Of a stretch of DNA of 64,000 bases, positions 21,660 through 34,429 are shown one piece after another. This DNA is from Diploptera punctata. Its lineage: Eukaryota > Arthropoda > Insecta > Blattodea > Blaberidae. Position 1 is the stretch's first letter; every line of letters starts with the position of its first letter. Location: positions 597,689 to 661,688 of the forward strand of contig JASPKZ010010274.1 in assembly GCA_030220185.1 (NCBI GenBank). The letters run 5' to 3'. The notes below the pieces were generated by a model that was not told where the DNA came from, ran no database searches, and saw only the letters and a program-made list of their open reading frames with translations. The position numbers and the translations under genes are program-made.

Positions 21660-23650
21660 ACTACATTACTTTACATTAAACTTTGTTGCAATCATTACTT
21701 TTAGCAAATAAAAATCCTACCCTTTATAACACCTGATTAAGAATATCTGGATAATGAAATATAGATGGACAATAAAGATGCATAAATGGGGTATCTTTGG
21801 AGAACAATATTTTAAAGTTTCTAAAACTAATTTGTAATTATTAGGAGCACCATAACATATAGAGTTGAATTAAAATACTACATTACAATTCTGTCAACTG
21901 AAGTGGATTCTTTAAGAATATCAATTAGGCACACCAAATTCGAAAATTACATGAAACTAATGAGGCAGGAAATTAAGATACAAATATATAGTATAGAATA
22001 TTAGAATGTCATAAGTATTCCGGAACTGAGAATAAGTAAAAATATTTGGTTAGACTCCCCAAGGAAGAAAGAAAAGCGCCATTTATAGATTAAATGCATA
22101 CAAGAGATTACTAGATGAATGGTAGAGAACGGATTTTAGGAAGGAGACCGTAAAGATAGGAATGGATGTTCATATATTCAACCCATTGTTTAGTATTAAA
22201 ACATATAAAATAAAATAAGTTAAAATATATCTTCTTAGGTAACATCCGTCGTCCTCAACTTAATTAAAACATATATTTGTTATGTATCATTCTTCTGATG
22301 AATCAATTTTTAAAATACAAATTTAGTGCTTGGAGGGTAATTGCTGCTAATATTTCGTTTACATTCAAGGGTAGATAACCCTTGGATTTCTAAAGCCCAT
22401 TTTATTTTATTTTTTTAAATCGCTAAACAAGCATTCTAAAGAATAACTTTTATATTAGAAGTAGATACTTCTCGATAAGTAAAAAGAAATAAAAGTTCGG
22501 ATATGAAGGAGTTAATTCGATTCAGACCTTGATTTAAATGATTGATTGAATAAATTAACTTTATCGTAAGAGGATAGAAAGTGCATACATATTTGAATTA
22601 CGAATGCCTTGAAGGAATTGTAGTAATCGTATTTTTTTTCTTTGGTTAACAAATAATGTATGATATTCTTAGAAATAAATATTTTATACAAAAGCTAATA
22701 GTATAGTAATTTGTATTGATGACAAGTATTTGTCTAATTAACTCAGAGTTGATGAGACATGAAATGGAATAAATATAGCATTTTCCAATAAAATACACAA
22801 GTTCCTTGAATTGTTTATTTAATTTCATCACTTTTAATCTAACGTTTCTAAACATACCATGATATAAAAAATACAAAATAAAAATGAATTTCCATTGCAT
22901 AACTCCTATCTACTGTGTTAAAAAGAAGACAATATTCGTTATTATTATAAAGTAATGCGCCAATACATTTCTGGACAAATATACGATAAAACTATATATT
23001 TGTGAATCAGTTTGTATAAGACATTGTATTACCATGAGGAATGCATACTTATATCACGTACATCCTGTATTATTAAATCCCAGAATAAGCTTAGTTTTAT
23101 TTCGTTGTAAAGTTATTTCCAGGTGTACTTCGTATATCTCCAAAGAAGCAATTAGATGCTACGGAATCAAGTCATGTTCTCAAGGAAGTAAACGAAGCTT
23201 GTAAAAGCACACGTGTGTGTCCACAAGTTTCGTGTCTGGCACACAAACTTCCTCTTCTTATAATAGCTATTTATCGTAAACGAGAATGTAGCTTATTTCT
23301 TGCATTAATACATCATTACTTGCTACGATGTTCAACACGTTGAGCAAATGTATAGCAGAACATATTTCACGCTAGGTTATACAAGTATATTAACGCAGAT
23401 TAATCTGCCGCCTTATACATACCGTACTTTTACGTGTCATATGACATCCGGACCTTACAGCGAAATTACAAGTCGGGTGAGGAATTTTAACATGGATCAG
23501 ATACGTACTTTTTTGTTCACACAAGGACATGGAGGTCCTCCCTGAATGACTGACTATTTCAATATTAAGGCCTCCTCCGGAAGAGCGCAGCGTTAAAACG
23601 AAACGCATCATTCACACACATTCAGACTAAACATGGTAAATATTATAATG
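21660..23650. other. AT-rich, no gene recognised
   Basis: About 2 kb without recognisable coding similarity or repeats shared with other parts of the window. Short open frames (for example 22646-22900 minus and 23348-23545 plus) show no known motifs. Confidence 0.45.
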
Positions 23651-23654
23651 ATGT

Positions 23655-23800
23655 TGATCACTATATCATATTCTGAGACCGTTTGGACCTTACATTTTCC
23701 TGACATTTGTCTTATCCTGAAAATAAATACCCAGGAAACTTGGGACGATCCCGGGGCCGCTGCGTACTAAACAGCTATACTACGTGGAGACCACAGCGTT
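23655..23800 (-). repeat. SINE-A, diverged 5' half
   Basis: GAGACCGTTTGGACCTTACA, CCTGACATTTGTCTTA, GGGACGATCCCGGGGCCGCT and CCACAGCGTTGGA occur in the order of reversed SINE-A. The 3' half is missing. Confidence 0.68.
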
Positions 23801-23804
23801 GGAT

Positions 23805-25090
23805 TCATACAAGGTGACACGCGGTCTAATATAAGGATGTTAGTGCCAGATGGTTTTGTGAGAAGACTTACAGTCGGGGAAAATATCCTTAAGAAGGCTA
23901 TTAAATTGGCAAACGAAAAATAATGAAAAAACAAGTATTTATTATAAATAATTCAATTTCCTAAATATATTTATGGGTTTCGGAATGTTTTATATTACTT
24001 AGGTGCGCGTTCCAATATTAACGACTCTACCTTTTGTGCGTTGGGTTTCGTGCTATGCGTACAAATGGCGTTAACATAGTTACTTTTCAATTTACTCACT
24101 TCATCTCATCACTTTATTTGAGTGTTCTTGTACACAGAGTAGTATATTTGTGATTATGTCCAGTGTAAGTGCAGGCTTTGTCGCCATCACTGAATGGATT
24201 TTCTACCAAATTTTAAGGATATTAAAAAAAGTTATGCACAATGTATTATTCGATTACTCACAACTTTTTTATTCCTGAAAAAATATATATATTGAGGCTT
24301 TACAATGTCTTTAAGATCTCCCTGTGCCCATTACTAACTTCTAGAGCTAATCTCTATTCGTGTCTATTTTTCTACTCCCCTCTTTCAAAGTTATTTCTTC
24401 CATTGTTCTACTTATATACAATTTACATATAAAATTTCGCTGAAATCCTACCAAAACTGCAAAAACAAGTAATTTTTGCATAACCAAATCCATTTGCGAT
24501 GACGTTAGTCTGGAATTCTATGCAATTACATTTTTTTCCTGGGTTAATATCAGTCTGAGAACTTAAAATGTAGACGTGTTTAGGTTGTTATGTCCATTAT
24601 ATTTCATTGTTCATGTATAGGTTTTATATATTCGACATAATACTACATATTTTAAAGATAAAAACATAATTTACATACTTTGTTAAAATGGTTAATTGAA
24701 TACATTTGATTATTATAAAAAATTGTTTGATTTTAAGTAAGGTAGTATTAAGCTGAACGTTTTCATAACATGAATGGGATACATTTTCCAGCTTCACATA
24801 AACGGTATTTCATATCATGTTGCCCTACACGGCCAAGCTGATGGACAGGTTTTACTGAGTAACATATTTTCTTATCGCCGAAAAAACTTTAATTTCCTAA
24901 AACATGGATAAATATCTTGTGGCTTCTTGTGTTTCGTGCCGTGATTCACTTTAGAATTGTGGACTCTGATGGGACATACTGCACTTATGAATTAAATTTA
25001 TGTAAAATTATATTTTATCTTTTAAATTATGGTAGGCCTACATAAAATAAATGTATACACCTTTTTAAGATCTCTTTATAATTTTTATAT
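23805..25090. other. AT-rich, no gene recognised
   Basis: No domains, SINE boxes or terminal repeats identified. Confidence 0.45.
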
Positions 25091-25094
25091 TAGG

Positions 25095-26705
25095 CTTTAG
25101 TAAAGCATTTGACACGGTAGACTTGGACTTATTGTTGCTTAAACTAAAAAACCTCTCACTTTCTGACAGTGTCACGCAATGGTTCAACTCCTACCTTCGT
25201 GAGCGCCAGCAATATGTTGTAGGAAATACTACATTACGCTCTTCTTGGACCTACCGTAAATCTGGAGTTCCACAGGCCTCGGTGCTCGGCCCATTGCTTT
25301 TTTCAATCTATATAAACGACATATCTGACTCCCTAAAACATTGCAAACATCATTTATTTGCGGACGACATGCAGATCTACCTTCACTCAGACAAATATTC
25401 TTTAAATGACGCGGTAACCAAATTAACGAGGACCTTGAATCGCTAACGGCGTGGACAGAGAAATATGGACTTGAATTAAATCCTAGAAAGACACAAGCAA
25501 TCATTATGGGCCATCAGAGACTATTATCCTCAATTAACACAAATGCAGTATTACATGTGTCACTTAATGGGGTTCAGATCCCTTATAGTGAGACAGTAAA
25601 AATCTAGGAGTGTTTATGGATAAACATTTAATTTGGAATAAACAAATAAATAACATTTGCAAAACTATCTTCTCAATAATACACTCATTAAAATCGTATA
25701 AGAAATTGTTTACCGTTTTCTCTAAGAAAAATGCTAGTAGAAACACTCGCAATGCCCCATTTTGATTATTGTGATACTCTTTTTACTGACCTAAATACTG
25801 TTCTTACCCAAAGACTTCAACGTGTTCACAATTCTTGCATACGTTTTATTTGTGGTATACGTAGATTTGATCACGTTACACCATCCCTGGAAAAATTGTC
25901 ATGGCTTCGTCTTCAAGATCGTAGAACCATCCATTCCCTATGCCTACTCTATAACATATTACACACATCTTTACCTTATTATTTATCACACCGCTTCACT
26001 AAACTCTCTGATACACATAACTTAGATACCCGATCCCTTGAGCACAGTGTCCTTTATATCCCTCCTCATCATACTAACTATTATTCGAAATCTTTTACAG
26101 TTTCTCTTGCTAGAACATGGAATTCACTTCCACCCTATGTCAGAGACTGCCAAACTTTACCATCTTTCAGAAATAAATTGAAAATAAAATCACTAACAGA
26201 AACAACTGACTAATACTACTTTTTAAGAATTAATAATGCGTTTTTGCATTATTTAATAAAAATAGACTTAGGATTTGTTAATATATTTACCTAATGCCTT
26301 GTATAAAAAGCGTAGATTAATTCATTGTAGTGTTTTTTTTTCTCTTCTTTTTATGCATAGTAGATTCGAGCTGTTATTCCTTTTTTATTCATTGTATCAT
26401 TAATTTAATTTTAATTGTATTTAGTTTTATTCTATTATTAGACATTAATTTCATTATTATTCAATATGACAGATAATGAATTGTTCAATAACTATTATTG
26501 TAACTTTTTTTGTATTCATATGTAACATGTTTGTCCTGTCTAATATGACTACTATTGTAATTTTTTTGTATTCATGTGTAACATATGTTTGTCCTGTTTT
26601 ATATGACTATTATTGTATTTTTTTTGTATTCATATGTAACATATGCTTGTTCTGGTGAGTGGAAGAGAAGGCCACATGGCCTTAACTCCACCAGGCTAAA
26701 TAAAT
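25095..26705 (+). pseudogene. CR1/L2-like LINE 3' half
   Basis: 5' truncated inside the RT: FSKAFDTVD, SGVPQASVLGPLLFSIYINDIS, an intact LFADDMQIY active site (about 25357), then after a frameshift near 25440 LNPRKTQAIIMG and VKNLGVFMD. The long C-terminal region at 25731-26213 has MPHFDYCD, LQRVHNSCIRFI, LSWLRLQDRR, DTRS and ARTWNSLP, ending in a stop. The 3' untranslated region follows, with direct repeats containing TGTATTCATATGTAACATA (about 26510-26650). It ends in the GGCC-nnnn-GGCC hairpin and TAAATAAATAAATA. Only two or three frame breaks. Clade given by RT style, not by phylogeny. Confidence 0.82.
26515..26655 (+). repeat. Short tandem units in LINE 3' UTR
   Basis: Three near-copies of a unit of about 57-61 bp, each with GTATTCAT(A/G)TGTAACAT followed by TTGTcCTGT and TATGACTA. 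They lie between the stop codon and the terminal hairpin of the CR1/L2-like LINE. Confidence 0.75.
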
Positions 26706-27484
26706 AAATATAATCTACATAGGCATATTTTAATGTTCTTGCTAGATATTTATATACATATTTTATTAAGCAACACTACATAAAATTCCGGATTTTACGA
26801 ATAACTGTATTTTAATTACTTCTATGCTGAGCACCCAGAGTCAGTCACCCTTGATGGCTCTGCTCTGTGTGTCTTGAATGTGTCCTCAGTGTGTGCCCAT
26901 ACAGATTCTATATTGAAGATTTTCTTGAATAATAATTAATTACCAGGCGACATTTCAGCATATTTCGGTGACTGAAAGGTGTTGGGAATGTTAGTAGGAT
27001 ATTTTTAAGAGTTGATTCTGCTTGTCCACGTAGTTTGCATCATGGGTATCCTGAAAAGTGAACCTTCGCAATAAGTTTGAGTGTCAATATGACTTGTTCT
27101 TGCTTGCTCTACAAGGGACTACAGAATGTGGGGCATTCTTTGTAATGCTTACCATCAGTGGGTTGATTTAGAAATTAAAGTATTGGAAAACCACTCCCAA
27201 TTTCAATCCAAACAAATTAGATTGCATCTCTTGCTAGCAAATTACGTACTTCAACGTACGTTTATCCTTGATCTACATTGCAGACTTCAGTTAATTTACA
27301 AGAATTTCGGAAATTTATCACATGATCGAATCATTTAAACGCACTACATAACTTTATATGCGTAACTGTCTTTATTTTATAAATACATTTCATAATTGTT
27401 ACATCCATTTTTCTTTTAATATTGATATTCAATGGGATTACATAATTTTGAAAAACTAAAGTAGTGTTTATAATCTGTTTTACA
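26706..27484. other. No gene recognised
   Basis: An open frame at 27126-27338 (plus) has a leucine-rich reading with no known motif; it may or may not belong to the hAT remnant downstream. Otherwise AT-rich. Confidence 0.4.
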
Positions 27485-28560
27485 GTGTTAATGAGTTACA
27501 CAAGATTTTTAAACGAGACTCATGTGCTGAACTGTTCCTATTCTGCAAAGAATTACCTAATCAGACATATATAATTCTATGACTGCAATATTTGAAAAAA
27601 TGGGCTGGTTTGGAACAATTGTATTTCAGTGTGCACTGGTGGAGCCCCAGCAATGACTGGTCGAATGAAAGGTTTTACTTCAAAGTTGAAACAAGTTTTT
27701 CCGCATATTGGATACACACACTGTTTCTTACATCGGGAAACTTTGGTGGCAAACCATTCCTTCAGATCTAAGCAACATAATGAGCTCGGTTGTTGAAATG
27801 ATTAATTACATTAAAAGTAGAGCTCTTAATACTAGACTTCTCAAAGTGTGTCAGGAACCAGGAGCTGTTCATGGGAATCTGGTCCTTCATACTGAAATTC
27901 GCTGGTTGTCCAAAGGAAATATACTTTCCAGATTTTATTAAATTAAAAAAGGAGTTGTTACAAATATTTACCACATAAAAACAAGAGTTTGCTGTCTAAT
28001 TAGCGACGAAACTAATCTTCGGGTTCCAAAGTTGCATATCAAGCTGATATTTTTGGACATTCGAATAATATCAATGCCATTATGCAAAGACAGAGTTTTT
28101 ACATCAACTGACTAACTGAATGGATTCTTAAGGAAAATTCAACGGTGGAAGTCAAAAGTTAAAAAAAAATTTTAATTGTTTCATCTCGCAGCTGATACAC
28201 GCATTTGTTCCAGTCTGATTTTAGAACACATTTCTGTTAGACTGCAAGAAAATTTCCTTCCCTCAACGTGAACGAATGCAACTGATTTCGCAATCCCTTT
28301 GCCGTTACTACCGAGGACACAAGTCATATACCATTAGAAGAGGCAGAAGAATTGGCTAAACTTCAAGCCGATCGCATTTTGAAGGTGAAATTTAAGGAAC
28401 AAACACTACTTCAGATCTGAATTTCAATGCAAAGAGAGTTCTCAGTGTTATCAGAGCATGCCACATTTATATTAATGCAATTTCCAACAACATCTGTGCG
28501 AAAAGGGACTTTCGGCGCTGACTTGCATTAAAAATAAGAAACGTGAGTGACTTATTGCTG
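27485..28560 (+). pseudogene. hAT transposase remnant (ZBED5-like)
   Basis: Conceptual reading includes CTGGAPAMTGRMKGF (about 27630), GYTHCFLHRETLVAK (27700), INYIKSRALNTRLL, LHTEIRWLSKGNILSRFY (27890-27938) and an EEAEELAKLQADRILKVKF segment near 28340. These are the hallmark blocks of the hAT-derived proteins usually named ZBED5 or GTF2I-repeat-like: DGAPAM, the HC..HRE block and the LHTEVRWLSKG block near the catalytic region. Multiple stops and frameshifts, no N-terminal BED zinc finger and no hAT-style 8 bp target duplication seen. It is a dead copy. Assignment is by motif recognition. Confidence 0.75.
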
Positions 28561-28564
28561 TAGA

Positions 28565-29650
28565 CCAAGAATTACGAGTGTTTTTTTCAGCGAATTCTTT
28601 CCGCATCGAATAATTGTGCAAGAGTCAACAAGCCTACATTTCCCACTAAACAGCAACATTAGTTTTCTATTATTGATAGAGCATCTTATTTCTTGACTTC
28701 TTACTGCTTGTAGACTTACGCCGTTCTGTAATAAAAGTAAATAGTATTACTAGCATATAGAATACACAAGCAATTATTAGGTGAACTTAGTGAACTTGAA
28801 ATGGGCATTGAAGCCGCATCTAAAGTCACATATGTCATGTTGTTTGGAGGTTTAGAGTAAGGCAAGGCATTACACAGGCGCCAATATCCAGGCATTATTC
28901 CTAATAAAAACAGCCTTAATGTCCAGTGCATCATACAAATCATCAATCATAAGCTTAGATACGATAGTGTTTCAATAATAAACTTATCATAATGTGACTT
29001 AATTTAGAAACGCGCCTTAAAAGGATTAACTGTAGCATGCGTCTGCAGGGGACAGTTTATCGGAAAACGACAAATGCTTACACCGGGCCCACTTCAGCCG
29101 ATAATGTTGTATATAACTGGTTTTCTGAGTTAAGATAGGCATTAATATTTTGGAATCATATAAACTTATAAGTAGAAATTAATAATCTGTCAATGAAAAT
29201 TAACACTACAAGAATATTTAATTCCATTTCTTCACCATGCCTAATTCTTATTTGTGAGCAATAAAAGTGATAAAATATATTATAATTTTAAATGCATATT
29301 TCAATGTACTGTTGATTTCTAGATTGTTGAAACTGGATTTTAAATGCCCCAAAGACTCAACATGATTTGAATCTGGATATTGTATTTGTAATGTTCTCTT
29401 CCACTGTCGCTGTTCCGGAAATTTCATTTTTAGTTTCAGACTGATCTTATCTCGTTCTTTAAACAAATATGCTCTCAAGTTTTCCCAACTCTCTTCACAG
29501 AGACTCTCCCTTTAAAATTTTAATTTAGCTCTGTCTACTTCTTAACTCCAAACCTCCATAGTTTGACTGACCTAGGAAACCAAAAGCTATCAGGCTTACA
29601 ACCAAATGTATGGACAATCATCCAGCCAATATCTGGCAACATGTTGGGTA
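28565..29650. other. No gene recognised
   Basis: AT-rich; short open frames on both strands without known motifs. Confidence 0.45.
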
Positions 29651-29653
29651 TCG

Positions 29654-29804
<151 letters not shown>

Positions 29805-29812
<8 letters not shown>

Positions 29813-30640
29813 TTTACCTGGCAGAGTTAAGGCCTTAAGGCCTTGTCTACCACTCAACCAGGTTTTAAAAAATACAAAAAAATAGCCTTACATCTAAATT
29901 ACAATATACATAAACGATTACATGTTATAAATACAATACAATTAATACTTGTAAAGTATTTTGATTTACTCTAAATTTAACAAATTAAATATATAATATG
30001 TACAAGATATATAAAAAACGAAAAAAAAAGTTATTGATGACATAGTATAAATTTAAATAAACAGAGAAAAATTTATTATTAGAAAACAGACAACTGTATC
30101 AGCCTGACTTAAAAGTGCCAAGTGTGCGGCAATCCCTGATATCTTGAGGAAGGAAATTCCAGGAGCGAGCAGAGGCTACAGTGAAGGAAGTAGAATAAGA
30201 GGAAGTGCTGTGAAGAGGAATCAATAGCAGACTGTTATCTTGTGACCTAGTGTCAATATTGTGATAAGAGGATAACTTCTCAAATCTGGACGCCAGGTAA
30301 ATAGGAATGTAGGAATTCAGAAGCTTAAAAAGTAGTGAAAGAGAGTGCAAATTGCAGTGGATATTGAAAATGAATCGAACGCAAGCATTATGAACACGCA
30401 GCAGAGTCTGCGACAAGTAACGGTTTAGATCATTATATATAATGTGTGGCAACACAAGATTCTGCACAAAGATTTGTTTTAACCAAACTGGGAGGATATT
30501 CTTTAAACGTCTAAGATAATATAAGATAGAGAACGTCTTTTACATTTGTGTCTCATTTGTGTTTGCCAAGTTAAATTTGCGTCTATATGTAGTCCAAGTA
30601 GTCATAGTAATTTTCTTTAATTGGGGCGAATGCTTATTTT
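29805..30640 (-). pseudogene. CR1/L2-like LINE C-terminus and 3' end
   Basis: The minus-strand frame 30467-30099 reads PHIIYNDLN, LLRVHNACVRFIFN, LASRFEKLSSYHNIDTRS and SARSWNFLPQDIRDC, matching the C-terminal region of 25731-26213. The 3' end at 29818-29860 has GACAAGGCCTTAAGGCCTTA, the perfect form of the conserved hairpin. 5' truncated; a DHVTP/LSWL-type block is missing near the middle, so there is an internal deletion. Confidence 0.82.
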
Positions 30641-30644
30641 TTAT

Positions 30645-31060
30645 AAATCGGTATCAATCTCACAATCAGGGGACAAACTTGTGTAAAAATATCATTACCT
30701 AACAGAAAATCGAACCAACAGGTGTCCCACAGCCCTATATTAAGGCATAATGGTTTAGACAGCTCGGTCTAGTAGCAAAGAGTTGAAAATATATTTTCAA
30801 ATCAATGTTTATGTGACGAGATAATAACAATAACAATAATAATTATAACGATTTTATTATTTCGAAAAGAGTTATGGCAAACCTGTAGTCAATAATACCG
30901 ATTACAATTATACATAGGTCTAAACTAAAAATTGCATGCAATTAGAAGACACTACAATTAAGATATTATAAAATATACACATTGCCCTCATTTTTCACAC
31001 AAAATTATGATAATATTAATGGAAAAACATGATTAAAATAATATAATATTAAACAGATAA
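30645..31060. other. No gene recognised
   Basis: AT-rich. An AAC/AAT-rich patch at about 30825-30850 followed by TTTCGAAAAGAGTTATGGC may be another old LINE 3' end, but this is not certain. Confidence 0.35.
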
Positions 31061-31063
31061 CGA

Positions 31064-31099
<36 letters not shown>

Positions 31100-31126
31100 C
31101 TACTTACTTACTTACTTACTTACTCA
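31064..31126. repeat. (TTAC)n microsatellite
   Basis: About 15 TTAC units with one TACC variant. The same tetramer (as GTAA) ends the RTE-like LINE tails of this window, so a LINE tail may have seeded it. Confidence 0.9.
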
Positions 31127-31132
31127 TGTTAA

Positions 31133-31615
31133 TGTTTTTTTAGTGTATAATGCTATTGTGTTATTACTTAATTGTAATATTATTGTGTTTTCTTTATGTA
31201 ATTGTAATGTTAATATTTTTAGTGTATAATGCTATTGTGTTATTATTTAATTGTAATATTATTATTGTGTTTTCTTTATGTAATTGTAATGTTAATAATG
31301 CTATTGTGTTATTATTTAATTGTAATATTATTATTGTGTTTTCTTTATGTAATTGTAATGTTAATATTTTTAGTGTATAATGCTATTGTGTTATTATTTA
31401 ATTGTAATATTATTATTGTGTTTTCTTTATGTAATTGTAATGTTATTGCTGTTTTTGTTGTTTATTTTTCTTTACACTAGTACCAATTATTACTTTATTG
31501 TAACGGACTGTCAACAGCACGTACGGCTTACTGCCCGTGCGACCCATATTTGTAAATAATATTGTAAATATCTAACTTTTTGTCTAATAAAGTCTTACTA
31601 CTACTACTACTACTA
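31133..31615 (+). mobile_element. LINE-X 3' tail with tandem units
   Basis: Four near-identical units starting TGCTATTGTGTTATTA at 31151, 31230, 31299 and 31381 (spacing 79, 69 and 82), followed by unique sequence with GTCCGTTACAATAAAG-type complement, GCACGTACGGCTTACTGCC, a TTTTGTCTAATAAAGTC end with an AATAAA signal, and (CTA)n. It has the shape of a LINE or other poly-repeat-tailed retroelement 3' end. No reading frame is left. The reversed copy at 15397 carries a MITE where this one is empty. Confidence 0.75.
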
Positions 31616-31995
31616 CTACTACTTACTTACTCACTGGCACTATCGAACCCGTAGGTTCATGGCCGCGCGGACATAAGCTCTCCATACATCCCTATCCTGA
31701 GCCAATGCTTTCCAATCATTCCCTGTATAATCTACTTCCCTCAAATCATAGTTAATGTTGTTCTCCCACCTCATTCTTGGTTTACCAACTGGGCGTTTTC
31801 CCTCTGGCTTTCCTACAAGAAGTTTCCATGCACGTCTTTCATTCCCCATACGCGCAACATGTCCTGCCCATCGCAGTCTATGAGACTTAACTGTTCTTAT
31901 TATATCTGGCTTCCTATAAAGACCATGTAGTTCATTGTTATGAAGTCTTCTCCATTCACCTGTCTGTTCATGTCTCTTTGGTCCAAAAATTTTCC
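31616..31995 (-). mobile_element. RTE-like LINE 3' tail
   Basis: Nearly intact reverse complement of 55110-55460. The minus-strand frame 31849-31640 reads GNERRAWKLLVGKPEGKRPVGKPRMRWENN...YTGNDWKALAQDRDVWRAYV. It starts with TACTTACTTACTCACTGG at the edge of the LINE-X (CTA)n tail, so the two insertions are adjacent. No clear TSD. Very similar to 49153-49427. Confidence 0.88.
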
Positions 31996-32059
31996 TAATT
32001 AATAATACTAATAATAGAAGTCATATAGTAGAACTAGTGACCTATTACGTCTTGATTAA

Positions 32060-32880
32060 TTTTTTTAAGTGCCGGCCCTAAAATCGTTTTTCCTCGAGGA
32101 TGATTTGCCTGCAGAACTTCAGGGCCGATGCGCTTCTGCTTCACGTTCAGTTACTTAGCTTCAGACGTGGTTAAAACGTAATTTCAAATACATTTAAAAT
32201 TACTTACCAATTACTGTAGTATTAAATTGCAGAAATAAAATTACAATTACATGTAATTAGTAATTGGTAATTGCAATTACTTGATTAGTCAATTTAATAG
32301 CAATTGTGGTTCACGATAACAATAACAGGTTCATCCAAAATAATATCAATTACAATTATAAATAAAGTTTTATTTCTGCATGTACAATATTTTTTACACT
32401 AATTATAATTTCTTAATGTTGAAATGGCAAAAGAAGAAGTGGTTCACTGACCGTAATAATAACAAATATAGGACATTGGGTAACGCTGAAATGTGTTTTG
32501 GCTTCACTGGTATACAAGTAGGGTTATGCCGTTTTAAATCAGCTTTTATTAGTTACATCAAACATGAGGCTTGACTTTACCAGCAGACGGGTGGAGAAGG
32601 AATTATTGAAATGCAATTTTTTTTTCGTTACACAATTTTTTTTATATTTTTTTTAAATTATTACTATTACAGTTACAATTACAGCTACACGTAATTGTGA
32701 CTTAAATTACAGGAATTTGTAATTGTTATTGCATTTACTTAGTGTCAAGAAGTGATTGTAATTGGGAAACACAATTAAAATCACAGCAATTCAAAGGAGT
32801 AATTACAATTACTTTTGCAATTAAAGTAATTTTAATTGAGCATGTAATTAAATAATAATTTAATCAATTACGTCCAACTC
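32060..32880. repeat. AATTAC/GTAATT-rich inverted region
   Basis: Two dense blocks (about 32160-32360 and 32660-32880) of the palindrome-prone words AATTACAATTAC, GTAATTG and CAATTAC flank about 300 bp of ordinary sequence. The blocks could fold on each other, as in a fold-back or hAT-type MITE. No sharp ends or target duplication. Confidence 0.5.
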
Positions 32881-32884
32881 TGCT

Positions 32885-33390
32885 TACTTTGACTATAGAC
32901 AGGTGGTAGTGTTCGACCCGATCCTCGTAAACAATAAATAGTCAGTGGCGTAACTTATCAATACGTGTATGACGAAATTTCTCCGATTCAAAACAGATTG
33001 GGAATAGAGATATTTGCATTGGAAGGTGATGGTGCACGTTCTTTGTTGTGTGCAGCAATGATTAAATACACTTTGGATTACAATATGTGATGGCACTTCA
33101 CCACTACAAATAATGCCAATTATGGTGAAGAGAAACTATCCGGCATGTCACAAGAGGATGTCCTCGAACATCTTAAAACTAATGCTGTGAAGAATATTGG
33201 AAAACTCTTATGCACGTTAATCGGAAGGCTATAGTAAACTCTGGCTATAGAATATCCAACTATATAATCTGAAATATAGAAGCCATTTATAGAAGGGAAT
33301 TTAATGACTGTTATGTTGCTCCAACATAAGGCCCCAAATTGATTGACATTGTAGAACGCAAGAAAGTCAAGTGTCGACAAATGCTTACTA
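32885..33390. other. Possible decayed coding segment of unknown type
   Basis: The plus strand near 33120-33230 reads GEEKLSGMSQEDVLEHLKTN in one frame before stops. I do not recognise it; it may be a transposase remnant or chance. No other signal. Confidence 0.25.
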
Positions 33391-33393
33391 CAC

Positions 33394-34260
33394 ATGGACT
33401 ATTTCGACCAAAATCTTATTTGGCGGGTTTGTTTAAGAGAAACTTGTAAAAAAATATATTCAATCTTCCATTCCCTAAAACGTTTGAACACTTCCCTTCC
33501 TTCTTCATTCAAGAAAGTACTTGTCTCAAATTTGATTATGCCGCATTTCGATTGTTGTGACTTACTCTTAACTGACATGAGCATCACGTTCGGACAATGA
33601 TTAAGAGTTCGTAATGCTTGTGCACGTTATATTATACAACCTCCGTAAATCTAACCACATAACTCCAGTACTTGAAATGTTGTCTTGACTCCGATTGGAA
33701 GACAGGCGAAAGATTCATTGCCTCTGCTTCTTATACAACACTTTGTCGACCTCATTACCCCTTTATATTTCTACTCGCTTTCATTCGCTATCCTCCCGCC
33801 ATAACTTAAACGCACGATCCAGAGAAAGTTTAACTCAGGCTGTTCCTCTACATCGAGCATCTCACTATTCCTCATCCTTCCTTATTTCAACCACCCAACT
33901 CTGGAACCCCTCCCCTCGTATATCAAGGACTGCCCGACTCAAAAACAGTTTAAAAAGAAACTCACTTCATATTTCCTTAGGCAATATAATACATAACCGT
34001 GTTCCATATATAATTTTATTATACCTATATATTTGAACCTTTCTTTACCAAGCCATTTACTTAATATAATTATAGCCTATTATATTATTATTATTTTCTT
34101 GATTTTCCTTGTCAACTTTATATTGTATAGTCTATATCTATTACGTATCATTAATCATAATTCTTATGTATGCATAATTTCACCATGATGAAGAGGAAGA
34201 AGAGACCTAACGGCCTTAACTCCATCAGGTAAAGTAAATAAATAAGTGAATAAATAAAAT
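33394..34260 (+). pseudogene. CR1/L2-like LINE C-terminus and 3' end
   Basis: Frames 33394-33600 and 33695-34036 give KIYSIFHSLKRLNTSLPSSFKK, LIMPHFDCCDLLLTD, DRRKIHCLCFLYNTLSTSLP, STRFHSLSSRHNLNARS and TTQLWNPSPRI, a diverged version of 25690-26213. There is a stop and frame change near 33600-33690. The 3' end has GACCTAACGGCCTTAACTCC and TAAATAAATAAGTGAATAAA. 5' truncated. Confidence 0.78.
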
Positions 34261-34403
34261 AAATAAGTAAACAGAAAGCAAAAATGCCTCTTTATTTGTA
34301 GGTTTTATTACTTTTTTCTTAGGGCCAATATATTTTGAGATGTATTAATGTCCTTTGTTGTATGTTATAATTCGTTAATGTTAATTCTATGTTAACGCAA
34401 ATG

Positions 34404-34429
34404 ATTTATTTATTTATTTATTTATTTAT
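34404..34429. repeat. (TTTA)n microsatellite
   Basis: Short array of about six TTTA units. Confidence 0.85.

Noticed and set aside
23348..23611. Overlapping open frames on both strands as possible genes
   Set aside because: Short, no motif, and both strands are equally open.
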